Below, piece by piece: positions 20,346 to 28,778 of a stretch of 35,974 nucleotides of DNA. The notes under the pieces were generated by a model that ran no database searches, was not told the origin of the DNA, and saw only the letters and a program-made list of their open reading frames with translations. Position 1 is the first letter of the stretch. Each line of letters starts with the position of its first letter. Both the position numbers and the translations under genes were made by a program. This DNA is from Gymnopus androsaceus JB14 (Eukaryota > Basidiomycota > Agaricomycetes > Agaricales > Omphalotaceae): the NCBI GenBank assembly GCA_009733575.1, contig ML769905.1, positions 1 to 35,974 on the forward strand. The letters run 5' to 3'.

Positions 20346-22095
20346 GATATCCGTTCAGTCTGCAGCCCTCGCTCAGTAGGCGAAGTCTACGACAAAGAGA
20401 CTACCAGCCCAGTCAGAGCTGCACCAACGAAGGGCCAATCAACTTCGAAGAAGCACTGTCTTCGAACTCAGTCGAATGACTGAAGGCAAAGGTTCTAGTT
20501 CAAGGCTGACCTATAGTATGAGGATATGCACGTGGTAAAGTGACTTTCGATGGAAACATACCCAACCCCAATACCCAGTGGCCATATTCCTCCGCATCCT
20601 CACGAAACATCCCACTTCAAGGAAGAGGGCTAGGCAAAAGAAGGGAAAAGGGGAAAACTATTAGCAATGCTCGACGGAGGCTGTCGAGGCGCGCGGTGTA
20701 ACACAAAGAATTCATCTTCTATTTGCTAAAAGAACATACTACAGCGTTACTTTGTTCTTTACAGCACTTTTTAATGCAAGAAATATGATACACATATATA
20801 TTATGTATTTGGCAATCCAAAAACTAAAGTTCCAGTTTGAGATGATTTAGCGTTTTCCGATTCGTGACCCAGTAGCGGACCAGAGGTCAAAGCGTCAAAT
20901 ATGACAGAAGCGCGCCAAACTAGAACCGAAAGTCCGATTAACCATCCAACAAAGTGTTTTGATATAGATATCGCAATTTCGCCGATACATAGATCATAAC
21001 TAGATACTGGTTAATATAAGTACTAATTTACATTCCCTAAAATTTACAGAGGGTGTACATCCCAGATACTACAGTACATCCAGTGTTCACGATTAGTCTC
21101 CTATAAGCGGACTCGAATATACACTGACAATCCGTTGGATGTGTGTGTATATGGATTTTACGATGCAGGCTTGGTTGGGCCTGCCCCGCACAATTCAAAT
21201 TTTATATTTTATGCAGAAGCGACACGTAGGCACAACCTCGAGTCCAAACGGCAAAAGGTCAAAGCAGTACCCACAATGTCCCAAAATAGCAAGTAATACG
21301 CAGATTCACTTCTTGAGTAGTGAGAACTTATAGTAGAAGAAAATTCCTTTCAACCAACTTTCCACTATCAAAACCTCGAAAGGCGTGCGGAGGCGAAAAA
21401 AAAGATGGATGCCTACTACTTACTAATTGTCAGTGTATATTTGAGTCTGCTTATAAGTTATAGGAGACTAGCGCCTACTCATCACCGCCTCCGGTTCATA
21501 TAGCTTTGTTTAAAGGGAAGCGGTGCTTATTTTTAGTATAGTCTCTAAATCTTTTTTGCGAAATACATATTAGGCAGTCAATGTTGCGAGCAAACTTGAA
21601 GGTACTTGCTCCAAAAGTATTGACACTTCCGTATCCTTTTCGATTCTAGACGGTAGTAAGTACTATAGCAATAAAGTGTGAGTACATACGTACTCCTTAT
21701 CGTCGTCCATATCTGTCTCTAAGCATCTCCTCCTTTTCATTCTTCGTCCCGTACTAAAATAAATGGAGAAATCGCGGGTCCCGATGCAGCTACTGGATCC
21801 ATACCTTTATGAACCTCCCGAAATTCCGCCCTTCTTAATATGTTTCTACTAGTTCCAGAAAGTTATGTACTCATTCCAAACTCATTCCGAATTCTTTTGT
21901 TCATCCAAAGTTTGTTTCATTCAATGGAGTCACTCTGGGTCAAGATTACACACTTTGTACCACATTAGATCCCAAGCCACATCCCACGAAGCTGGAGTCT
22001 ATAACATAATAAATAACGATCATCTGGACAATGTCTAGGAGACCAATGAGACCAATGAGGAAACAGAAGTACCAAAATCGAAAGTACTCACCTCA
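20346..22095. other. AT-rich gene-free stretch with an inverted-repeat element
   Basis: No gene was recognised in these 1750 bases. Both flanking genes end toward it, so it holds the 3' flanks of the Trf4-like and secreted protein genes. The element at 21096-21468 is the only delimited content. Confidence 0.5.
21096..21468. mobile_element. MITE with TA target duplication (Tc1/mariner-like)
   Basis: GTCTCCTATAAG at 21096 and its complement ending TATAGGAGAC at 21468 begin inverted repeats of 36 and 44 bases that run to CACTGACAAT; the right arm has an extra 8-base block. A TA lies on each side (21094-21095 and 21469-21470). At 373 bases with no coding frame, this is a non-autonomous element. 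The TA duplication suggests Tc1/mariner mobilisation, which is inference. Confidence 0.8.
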
Positions 22096-22678
22096 TCAAG
22101 GTTTGATCGGGTACACCTGCTCCGCGCCCTTGAAAATGTCCTTCTCATGGGGGGTTGACTCCTCGTTCCAAGTTACATGATACACCGCCTCTTTCCCAGC
22201 GGGGGGTACCCATTTGAACTGAAATTTAAAATGCTTGACAATTCCCACTTTATCTGAATCTCGATCTGCTTTTAGCTCAATGGGTGAAGGCATATTTTGG
22301 AAATCCTTGACCCCAGCCGCCTTCGCTTCTTTAATAAAACCCTGGCCGATTTTTATGGCTTGTGCAAGAAAGTTTGGATCAGGATTCGCCTTGTGTTCAT
22401 CTAAGGTTACAAAGAAGGCTTCGATGGGCATTCCTTTGCCTGCTCGAGAAAGAAGTGGTTCCCCGTACGAGGAGCCTCGTATCTCTAAATCCAATCCCCT
22501 AGCCTGGAAGGCTTCCACCGAGTCTAACTCAGAGCGAGCATCGACCTTTCGGAGATCATGAGTTTGTTTGCGTACTTCCGCTGAAGGAATAGACTCAAAT
22601 ACTCACAACAGGTAAAGCAAACGCAGTAGGAATAAGACCGGCCAAGAGAAGAAAAACGCTGGTAGAGGCAAAACGCAT
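22096..22678 (-). CDS. Small secreted protein
   Basis: Two exons, 22678-22607 and 22545-22096, join in frame to 173 residues. The first exon encodes a classic signal peptide: MRFAS, a hydrophobic core (VFLLLAGLIP) and a TAFA cleavage region before LPV. The mature part has about 150 residues, is charged, and contains no cysteine. Landmarks are EIRGSSYGEPLLSRAGKG, FIKEAKAAGVKDF and the end AVYHVTWNEES...VYPIKP. No enzyme motif is visible. Related secreted proteins of unknown function appear to be frequent in agarics and might act in growth on substrate or host contact; that role is inference. A 493-base inverted-repeat element lies less than 200 bases upstream of the start codon. Confidence 0.8.
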
Positions 22679-22863
22679 ATTAACGGCGTATGAGATGGGA
22701 TGGAATGGTTTAGGATCGTGACAACGGTCTTTCGTCGAGAGTGAACTAGTGAGAGTGACAGTGAACGATAAACTACCCTTTCTTTGGCCCGCAAAGAAGA
22801 GGGAGGACTAAAAGCAGTGAAGAAAGTTGATGCTCTCTTCCTTTTATATGTGCGTGAGGATAT

Positions 22864-23356
22864 ACAAGATGGATAACACACACTGTATTTCAAATTATTT
22901 GAGATGCAGCACTGTGCTGCTTTTTAGATTTCCAATTCAGGTCGGACGTGCGCGCAAAATTTCAGGCCCGCACTCCGCTCCCATCCCCTCCCTCGCTGCG
23001 GTCGGGGGGTCCCCCGAGCCGGGGAGTCGTCGGCGGGCACTCTAAAGCTTCATTTTGCGCAGGAAAAATGTCCTCAAGCCCTTCGGGCAACCCTAACCCC
23101 TAACCTAGCGCCTTCGGCGCCCCAACCCCGAACCCTAACCAGCTAGAATTTCACTCAGGCAATCTGCATTGCTTAGGGCTAGCAGAGCTAGCCCTAACGG
23201 CGCCCCGCAAATCAATGCCTCAGGGACTCTTAAGACCAAAATCTTAGATAAACATGTGCCCTCAGATGCAGCACACCTGGTATCCTAATGTGTTGCATTT
23301 CGAAGGTGTGTTGCATCTGAGGTTATTTGAAATAGAGTGTGTGTTATCCATCTTGT
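22864..23356. mobile_element. Inverted-repeat element with GC-rich, telomere-like core
   Basis: ACAAGATGGATAACACACAC at 22864 is mirrored by GTGTGTGTTATCCATCTTGT ending at 23356. The inverted arms continue for about 48 bases (ATTTCAAAT, GATGCA, CAC) with few mismatches. The core is far richer in G+C than its surroundings and includes CCCTAACCCCTAACC near 23091-23105, GAACCCTAACC, and short palindromes such as GCGCCTTCGGCGC. No long open frame and no clear target duplication were found. It is best read as a non-autonomous DNA element inserted in the promoter of the secreted protein gene. Confidence 0.7.
23263..23323. repeat. 19-bp-stem hairpin inside the element
   Basis: CCTCAGATGCAGCACACCT and AGGTGTGTTGCATCTGAGG form an almost perfect stem with one mismatch around a loop of about 24 bases. 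The same GATGCA-CAC word occurs in the left arm of the surrounding element. Confidence 0.75.
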
Positions 23357-24021
23357 CAATCCCGCGGAGGACGCGTTGGCTGATAATGATCTAACGCCGA
23401 TCCCTGATTATTGATGCTACCCTAAAACTGGGTAGCGAAAGAAGCGAAGACGCGAAGCTATACTTACACGTCCGTAGTCTCGATAATCCGAATCCAGACG
23501 GATGATACACTTAAGGTAAATACACACGCCTTGGGCGTCCCGCTGTCCCACCTTGATGCTGACGTTGGCGGACCTGCCAAGAGGTAGGAATCTACATAAA
23601 TAAACCCAGTTATCTCGGTTCGGACAAAATAGGGTAACCGTATAAGCCTCTTGCACTATATTCTTGATAAGTATACAGGTTGCCCATTGACTGACGTTGC
23701 GCTTGGTCCAGGCTGTATACCTCCGCGCGCGCGGGCCTTCTCGCACTGCAGTGCTCTTTCTATTCTTGAACATTGTAAATTGTTAGTCAAAATTAAGATA
23801 AGAAACCATTTCAAATTCTCAGGTAGGGTCTCGGTATCAGGAGAGTACCAAAGGATCAGATTTGATTCAGATTTGATTCAGTAAGCTACATATGCTGGGG
23901 TCAATGAACTGAGCGCTAATAGTACGATTCCAAGCAATCTCCTCAGAGTCAGACTCCTCAGATTTTGAACACTTTTACATTGGGAATTGGAAGATGATTT
24001 GAGAACTTTTGTAACTCTATT
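23357..24021. other. Stretch without an assignable gene
   Basis: A 118-codon minus-strand frame (23417-23773) is open but shows no motif, signal or splice support. Nothing else was recognised between the two inverted-repeat elements. Confidence 0.45.
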
Positions 24022-24029
24022 GCTTGAAT

Positions 24030-24954
24030 CAAGAGGTGACGAGGATTCTAAGCGAACACACTGTCCCACGCTTAGACAGAGGGTATGAAAAAGGAAGGAG
24101 TCCAGGTCGGGTCCATCGGCGAATCACTGCCGCTGTCAACCCAGCCGTCATGCCGTTACAATTACAATTATGCGTCGCGTCAACGTCGTGTTGCGCTGAA
24201 CGCCATGAACGCGTCTCAGTTGCACTCAGAATGAAAGAATTTGGCTCAAACTATGTACTGGTATGTACTGGTATTAGGATGCAAAGTAAAGCTAAACAAA
24301 ATATTACGGTTGTAGCCTATGATTCAGCGCCTTCTTATCTGTATGTGCGCGCGATGGTGTAACACCATCAGGTACAGCTGACCTCTTCTTGGCTTGGTCA
24401 GTGTCATATGCGTGACCTGTGCAGGTACAGACGCGCCAATAACTCAATTAGAAGATGAAGCGATAGCGGAAAGTGACTCATTCCGTGAAATTGTAACCTT
24501 TGGCTTTGGTTTCGGTCGTATCCGAGGCTTTTCAATTGCAGAATTGACATTGGAATGTGAGTTGGTAGGAGGGGTAATGGTAGCGGTAGAATGTGACTTT
24601 GTGGAAGGGGCAGTGGTGGTGGTAGATGCGGTGGCCGTAGAAGGTAATGCAGAGGCAGAAGTATATGGTCATTGTTGGGCTGATTGTTATAGACATTATG
24701 TACAGGATTCGAGTTGCATTTTTGAGAAATTAGAGCGGTAGATTCGCGCCGTTTCGCGACGTTGAGACGCGTTTAGCGCGACGCGCAATGAATAAGGACA
24801 ACACAGGGAGTAATTTTATCCTGACTACGGCACATGACGGCTGTCAACCCGGCGGCAGTGGTTTGCCGATGGATTCAGCCTGGACTCCTTCCTTTTTCAT
24901 ACCCTCTGTCTAGCGTGGGACAGTGTGTTCGCTTAGAATCCTCGTCACCTCTTG
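24030..24954. mobile_element. Long-TIR DNA transposon carrying a coding-like fragment
   Basis: CAAGAGGTGACGAGGATTC at 24030 is mirrored by a right end finishing at 24954 in CACCTCTTG. The arms are nearly identical for about 80 bases and recognisable for about 125. An exact 8-base direct repeat, GCTTGAAT, flanks the element (24022-24029 and 24955-24962). An 8-base duplication suits hAT; arms this long are more typical of Mutator-like elements, so the superfamily is unresolved. No transposase is present. The interior holds a Ser/Thr/Pro-rich minus-strand frame (24444-24664). The right end lies only 16 bases beyond its duplication from the tRNA gene. Confidence 0.85.
24444..24664 (-). pseudogene. 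Captured coding fragment inside the transposon
   Basis: About 73 codons are open, with a Ser/Thr/Pro-rich run (STTTAPSTKSHSTATITPP) leading to EKPRIRPKPKPKV and a stop. There is no start codon in frame and a stop lies just upstream. The plus-strand frame here (24394-24741) is its mirror and looks less natural. The composition resembles a linker of a fungal protein, so it may be a piece of host gene picked up by the element. Confidence 0.4.
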
Positions 24955-24978
24955 GCTTGAATCGTCACCACAAAGTAT

Positions 24979-25058
24979 GCATTAATGGGGTAGTGGTAAC
25001 CTGGGTCGTTGCCATTTGTTGTTTCGACCCGCCGGGGGTTCGATTCCCTCTTAATGCA
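24979..25058 (+). tRNA. tRNA-Gly (anticodon GCC) with a 9-nt intron
   Basis: Acceptor arms GCATTAA and TTAATGC pair perfectly, followed by discriminator A. The D stem is GGGT/ACCT around AGTGGTA. The anticodon stem GGTCG/CGACC holds TTGCCA, then a 9-base insertion after position 37, then T; the anticodon is GCC. The T arm GGGGG-TTCGATT-CCCTC contains a consensus B box (GGTTCGATTCC). Without the intron the length is 71, normal for tRNA-Gly. A T5 run at 25092-25096 could terminate Pol III. Genomic CCA is absent, as expected in a eukaryote. Confidence 0.93.
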
Positions 25059-25225
25059 TAAAGTTTCTTCAAGGCAGGTTTATTGGCTTATTTTTGTTCC
25101 TCCCATTGTGCCCAGTGCAACGAACGTTATCGAACTATAATTTATGGAAACGTGATTACTAACATTGTACTTGTAGCAAACAAAAAAGTTCATTTCTTTC
25201 AATCCACCCTACCGAGACCTAGCAC

Positions 25226-26728
25226 CTAGTAAACATACGGAATTATTCTCCAACGCACAAGCTTTTTGTACTTTTCCCAGTCCTTGCCGTACCTACAAAA
25301 AAACGATCGCGTCAAGCACGAATGCACCAGTTAGAGGATTAGCACTCACTTCTTCTCACAAGCCTCATCATCCCTCATCTGCCTATGTACCAAAAGGACC
25401 GCAAAATACACCACATAGAAATAAGTAATCGGTGTTTCTATCCCCGTAGGCAACGACCACGCCAATGCCATCAAGTATATCCCCAAAGTAATTCGGATGC
25501 CTCGAGCGACCCCACCATCCACTCGTAATCAATTTGGATTGTTTACCGCTTGTCGTAGTCACAGTGAGGTATTGAAGGTTTCGAGTGTCATTGCCGGAGC
25601 GGAAGTCATTCTTTTCGCCGTTGGCGGAGCGGAAGATGTAGAATCCGAGGGCATCGACGAGGATGATAAGTGCGGTGTAGACGGGACCGAGGGTAGTTGG
25701 GTGGAAGGCGAGGTAGCGGGCTTGGAGGGAGTAGACGAAGGGGACTGGGACAGGAGTCAGATTTCTATCGATAGGAGGCTTGGTACGCTACGCACCCCAT
25801 GCAAGATCTCCTACACTGAGCATGAAGCCAAATCCGTCGGTAGTGATGTCCATCGTTGTGAGAATAGCAGGCTGAAAACAAGTTTAACAAATGAAGTCGC
25901 GTATGTCAATTCACTAACCTCATTATACAACCCGTCAGCGACATATCCAATCTGGAAGAAAAGCACCAGCCACATCGAATCTGTAACACCAGTGAATCCG
26001 CCCCGTCTCACAGCCTGTTCGCACATCATACTGATATCGATCAATGCCCACAAAATAAGGCCTGGTCTAAGCTCATTGAACGTTTTGATATCAAACTCTG
26101 CTCCCAAAATGGAGATGGTCGGGTTGAGCTGACGACCAATGAACCAATCATACATGATATTCCCAGAGTTTCCTCCCAGTGCCAGCAACGCACCTTCCCG
26201 GAATGACATGGCGTAGACAGCAACAGCCTGGGTTACGGACATGATTACCGATGCAGTGACGAATCCGATCCAGCGTTCGTACAAGAACGTGAACGATTCT
26301 GGACCAGAACGGAGGATGAGTCCAGAGACGAGACCGAGGGCAAGGAGAAAAGTAGAAAATGCGTTGATTTTATATTTCTTTACGTTTCCATCGCGCATGG
26401 TCGTTCCAGGGACCTCTGCGCCGGGCAGAACGCGCCAGGCAACGACGCAGAAAGTGTACCAGGCGAGGTACATGAGAGAAGCTTCAGTATCCCAGAGCTC
26501 AGACCAGAGGTTGAGCCACCAGGAAGGTTCGAGAAGATGGAATGGGAGAGTGACCAGTTTTTCGGTGAAGAATGAGAGAGTTAGGCCTGGAGGGGGGCAG
26601 CCGCCTGTTTGTTCGCTGCATCCGTAGTACAAGGCATATGTCGTCAAAGGGACACCAGCAGAAATTAGAAAGGCTCCTGCTGGCCCAAGAAATTCGTAGG
26701 CCGTCGTTCGGGGATTCAGCGAGGCCAT
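25226..26728 (-). CDS. erg24: Delta(14)-sterol reductase (ERG24 type), with one frameshift
   Basis: Exons 26728-25919, 25871-25796, 25744-25350 and 25292-25226 encode about 448 residues. The multi-pass protein starts MASLNPRTTAYEFLGPAGA, has the family features ALLALGGNSGNIMYDWFIGR, NPTISILGAEFDIKTFNELR, MLSVGDLAWVPF, the cofactor-region motifs LITSGWWGRSRHPNYFGDIL and LLVHRQMRDDEACEKKYGKD, and ends WRIIPYVY. These enzymes reduce the C14-C15 double bond of ergosterol intermediates with NADPH in the ER membrane; the related C24(28) reductase Erg4 is a less likely alternative. In exon 3 one extra base (C at 25472) after FGDIL shifts the frame and removes the last 65 or so residues, including the conserved C-terminus. 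Ergosterol synthesis is vital, so an assembly insertion or a second functional copy elsewhere is likely. A transposon sits 86 bases upstream of the start codon. Confidence 0.9.
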
Positions 26729-26813
26729 GGTGGTTAAAGCTTAAAGTCTGAAATCGAACGATATCTGAGAGCACACGTGGTTATTTAAGCGCGCGTCTAA
26801 TTTACGCGACTTT

Positions 26814-27447
26814 TGAGTACCGGCAATGCCTGCAAAATCGGTGTCTGTTTGTACATATTTGTTTTGTGCCGTAAATTCGCGCATTGAAGGCACAATACCT
26901 TCAACATCGATTTCACTGTACATATGGCTCATTTTAAGCTCAAAAACTACAATTAAGAAACGATTTGGCTATATATACAATACCCGTAAGTAAAATTATG
27001 AGATAGTTATAAAATCCAATGGTTCCATCCCTGTTTCGCCCAAAATTCTGATTAAGCGCTCAATTCCAAAGCCTGATCTCACTGAAAATTGTTTGTGTCC
27101 TGCAGCTCTCAAATCTCCACCAATTCCCTTCGGGTCAAATGCATCTAGACAAGCTTAGTGTTTTATTTGAAGTCTTGGAAGTGGAATTTTTATAATGTGC
27201 CCTATTGTCTTTGGCTGGTGGGATCTTCAGTTACATGAAATTTGAAAAGAGAGATCTAAAAAATCTGCTTCCAACACTTCAAGTAAGACAATTTTCTCAG
27301 TATATCCCGCAAAAAAAATTATATGCTTGACTATATTTTCAAGTCTGTACAAACCAAACTATCTGCGAGCGCACCAATTGCCTAATTTACGGCACAAAAC
27401 AAATATGTACAAACAGACACCAATTTTGCAGGCATTGCCGGTACTCA
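26814..27447. mobile_element. Inverted-repeat DNA element with 7-bp target duplication
   Basis: TGAGTACCGGCAATGCCTGC at 26814 starts a 64-base arm whose mirror runs 27384-27447 with a single mismatch. CGACTTT is repeated directly on both sides (26807-26813 and 27448-27454). The 634-base element is AT-rich with no coding frame, so it is non-autonomous. The near-identical arms imply recent activity. Its left end is 86 bases from the sterol reductase start codon, so it must lie in or next to the promoter. Confidence 0.88.
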
Positions 27448-27454
27448 CGACTTT

Positions 27455-28778
27455 CTCATTCCGCCTCCCTGCTCCTATGTCCTATATTTGCGTCCCCATC
27501 TTCCCTCTCTCTCCTTCGTATTTCTCCTCCTGCGTTCTTCCTCCGCTTCCCTGGTGGTAGATACATCGAGAGACAGAGATGGAGGACCAGAAAGGGTTAG
27601 TTCGAGGCTAGGAAGGTCAGCGACAACAAGCTTGAGAAAAGCTATGACGACGGATACGCTGCTACACTGCACTTTGACTACAAGAACAACACCACACATC
27701 CACGGCTGCAGAAACCTCACAATCACCAATCACCCAGTCCAACCACCAACGCTGCTCCCACTCCCGCTCCTTCTTCTAGCCACGCGTCTGCATCTCAGTC
27801 TACACCAGAATCATACGTCACTAATCAGGAGAAAATGCCGCGCTCGTTGGTCACAGGGATTTAGCGAGTTGAGAGATTGGGGTAGGGGCTTTCTCGTACA
27901 CTTCCTACTCATCCTTGTCCACCTCCGATGCTAACGATATCATGGGATTGATAGTAAACACAATAAAAAGCCTCTCGGGCCTCTCCTTCCCCTGTCTCCC
28001 TCCCACTCGTCCGTGCAGGTGCAGGAACAGTTTACTTTACGAGTATGAGGCTGCCGTTTGAAATATGTGAGTGGTTCATTTAGATTCTTCGACTCCGTAC
28101 TCCATTTTTCCTTCCCCTACCGCATACTACACTCCACCTCCGGGCCTGCTCCTCCCTACCCGTTTCCTTTCATCCTTCCGACGAGCCTCCTCTTCCCATA
28201 TTCTACTGTACGCTGTCTTTCTCCTCCATCGTGTACTCTGTCCCATACTCCATCCCAGTCAAACCAAAACATGAAACCCCATAGCCTGCATCGCCCCCTT
28301 CCTTCCCAATACTCTGTGCATTCGTCTCTTCTCAAACCCGCTTTTTTGCCCTCGACAACTTGCATCACAAGCGCCGCCTCTGTCGCTCATCTCACTAATC
28401 ATTAATCCCATCTATTGAACAAGGAAATAAATAATCGGAATAACCCTTCCAGTTTGGTGTCGTCGCTAGGGAAAGCAGGTGACGGGGACTCTTGTGGTCG
28501 CCGAGTTTGTCCTTAATTCGAGTTTTCGTTCAGCTAGGCGCAGCGGACGTGGCAGTGAAAACATCATGAGGCCTTTTACCTCGTTTGAGATGCCAAAGCG
28601 TCAGATTTGAACTTGGAACTTTGGAATCGACTATGTTTGAACTATGTTTGGAAGCAAATTTGTTTCTCGATATACTGTACATGTTGATTCGACCAAATCA
28701 TACGGCAAATAAATGATATACATAGTTTTAACATTTAATAGCCACTGTATATTATGGTAGGTTCTTGCAAGTCTCCAA
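27455..28778. other. Pyrimidine-rich stretch with unassigned open frames
   Basis: No gene could be defined. Plus-strand frames at 27488-27934 and 28058-28405 are open mainly because the strand is rich in C and T. A more protein-like frame at 27601-27864 is listed separately. The 3' flank of the NLR gene (stop at 28779) lies at the right end. Confidence 0.4.
27601..27864 (+). other. Coding-like frame, possible exon of an unknown gene
   Basis: The frame is open for 87 codons, with a plausible acceptor just before it (GGGTTAG ending at 27600). It begins FEARKVSDNKLEKSYDDGY, continues with a His/Asn/Pro-rich run, then a Ser/Ala/Thr/Pro-rich run ending in a stop. No start codon or family is evident. 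Another plus frame at 27890-28050 is also open. It may be an exon of a regulator-like gene or chance. Confidence 0.25.

Noticed and set aside
23091..23150. Chromosome end suggested by CCCTAACC words
   Set aside because: The words are few, interrupted and lie inside an element with inverted arms, with ordinary genes on both sides.
24394..24741. 115-codon plus-strand frame inside the long-TIR element
   Set aside because: Its Val/Glu/Ala-rich reading is the mirror of a more natural 73-codon Ser/Thr/Pro-rich frame on the other strand.
25497..26132. 211-codon plus-strand frame
   Set aside because: It overlaps the sterol reductase exons in antisense and has no domain.
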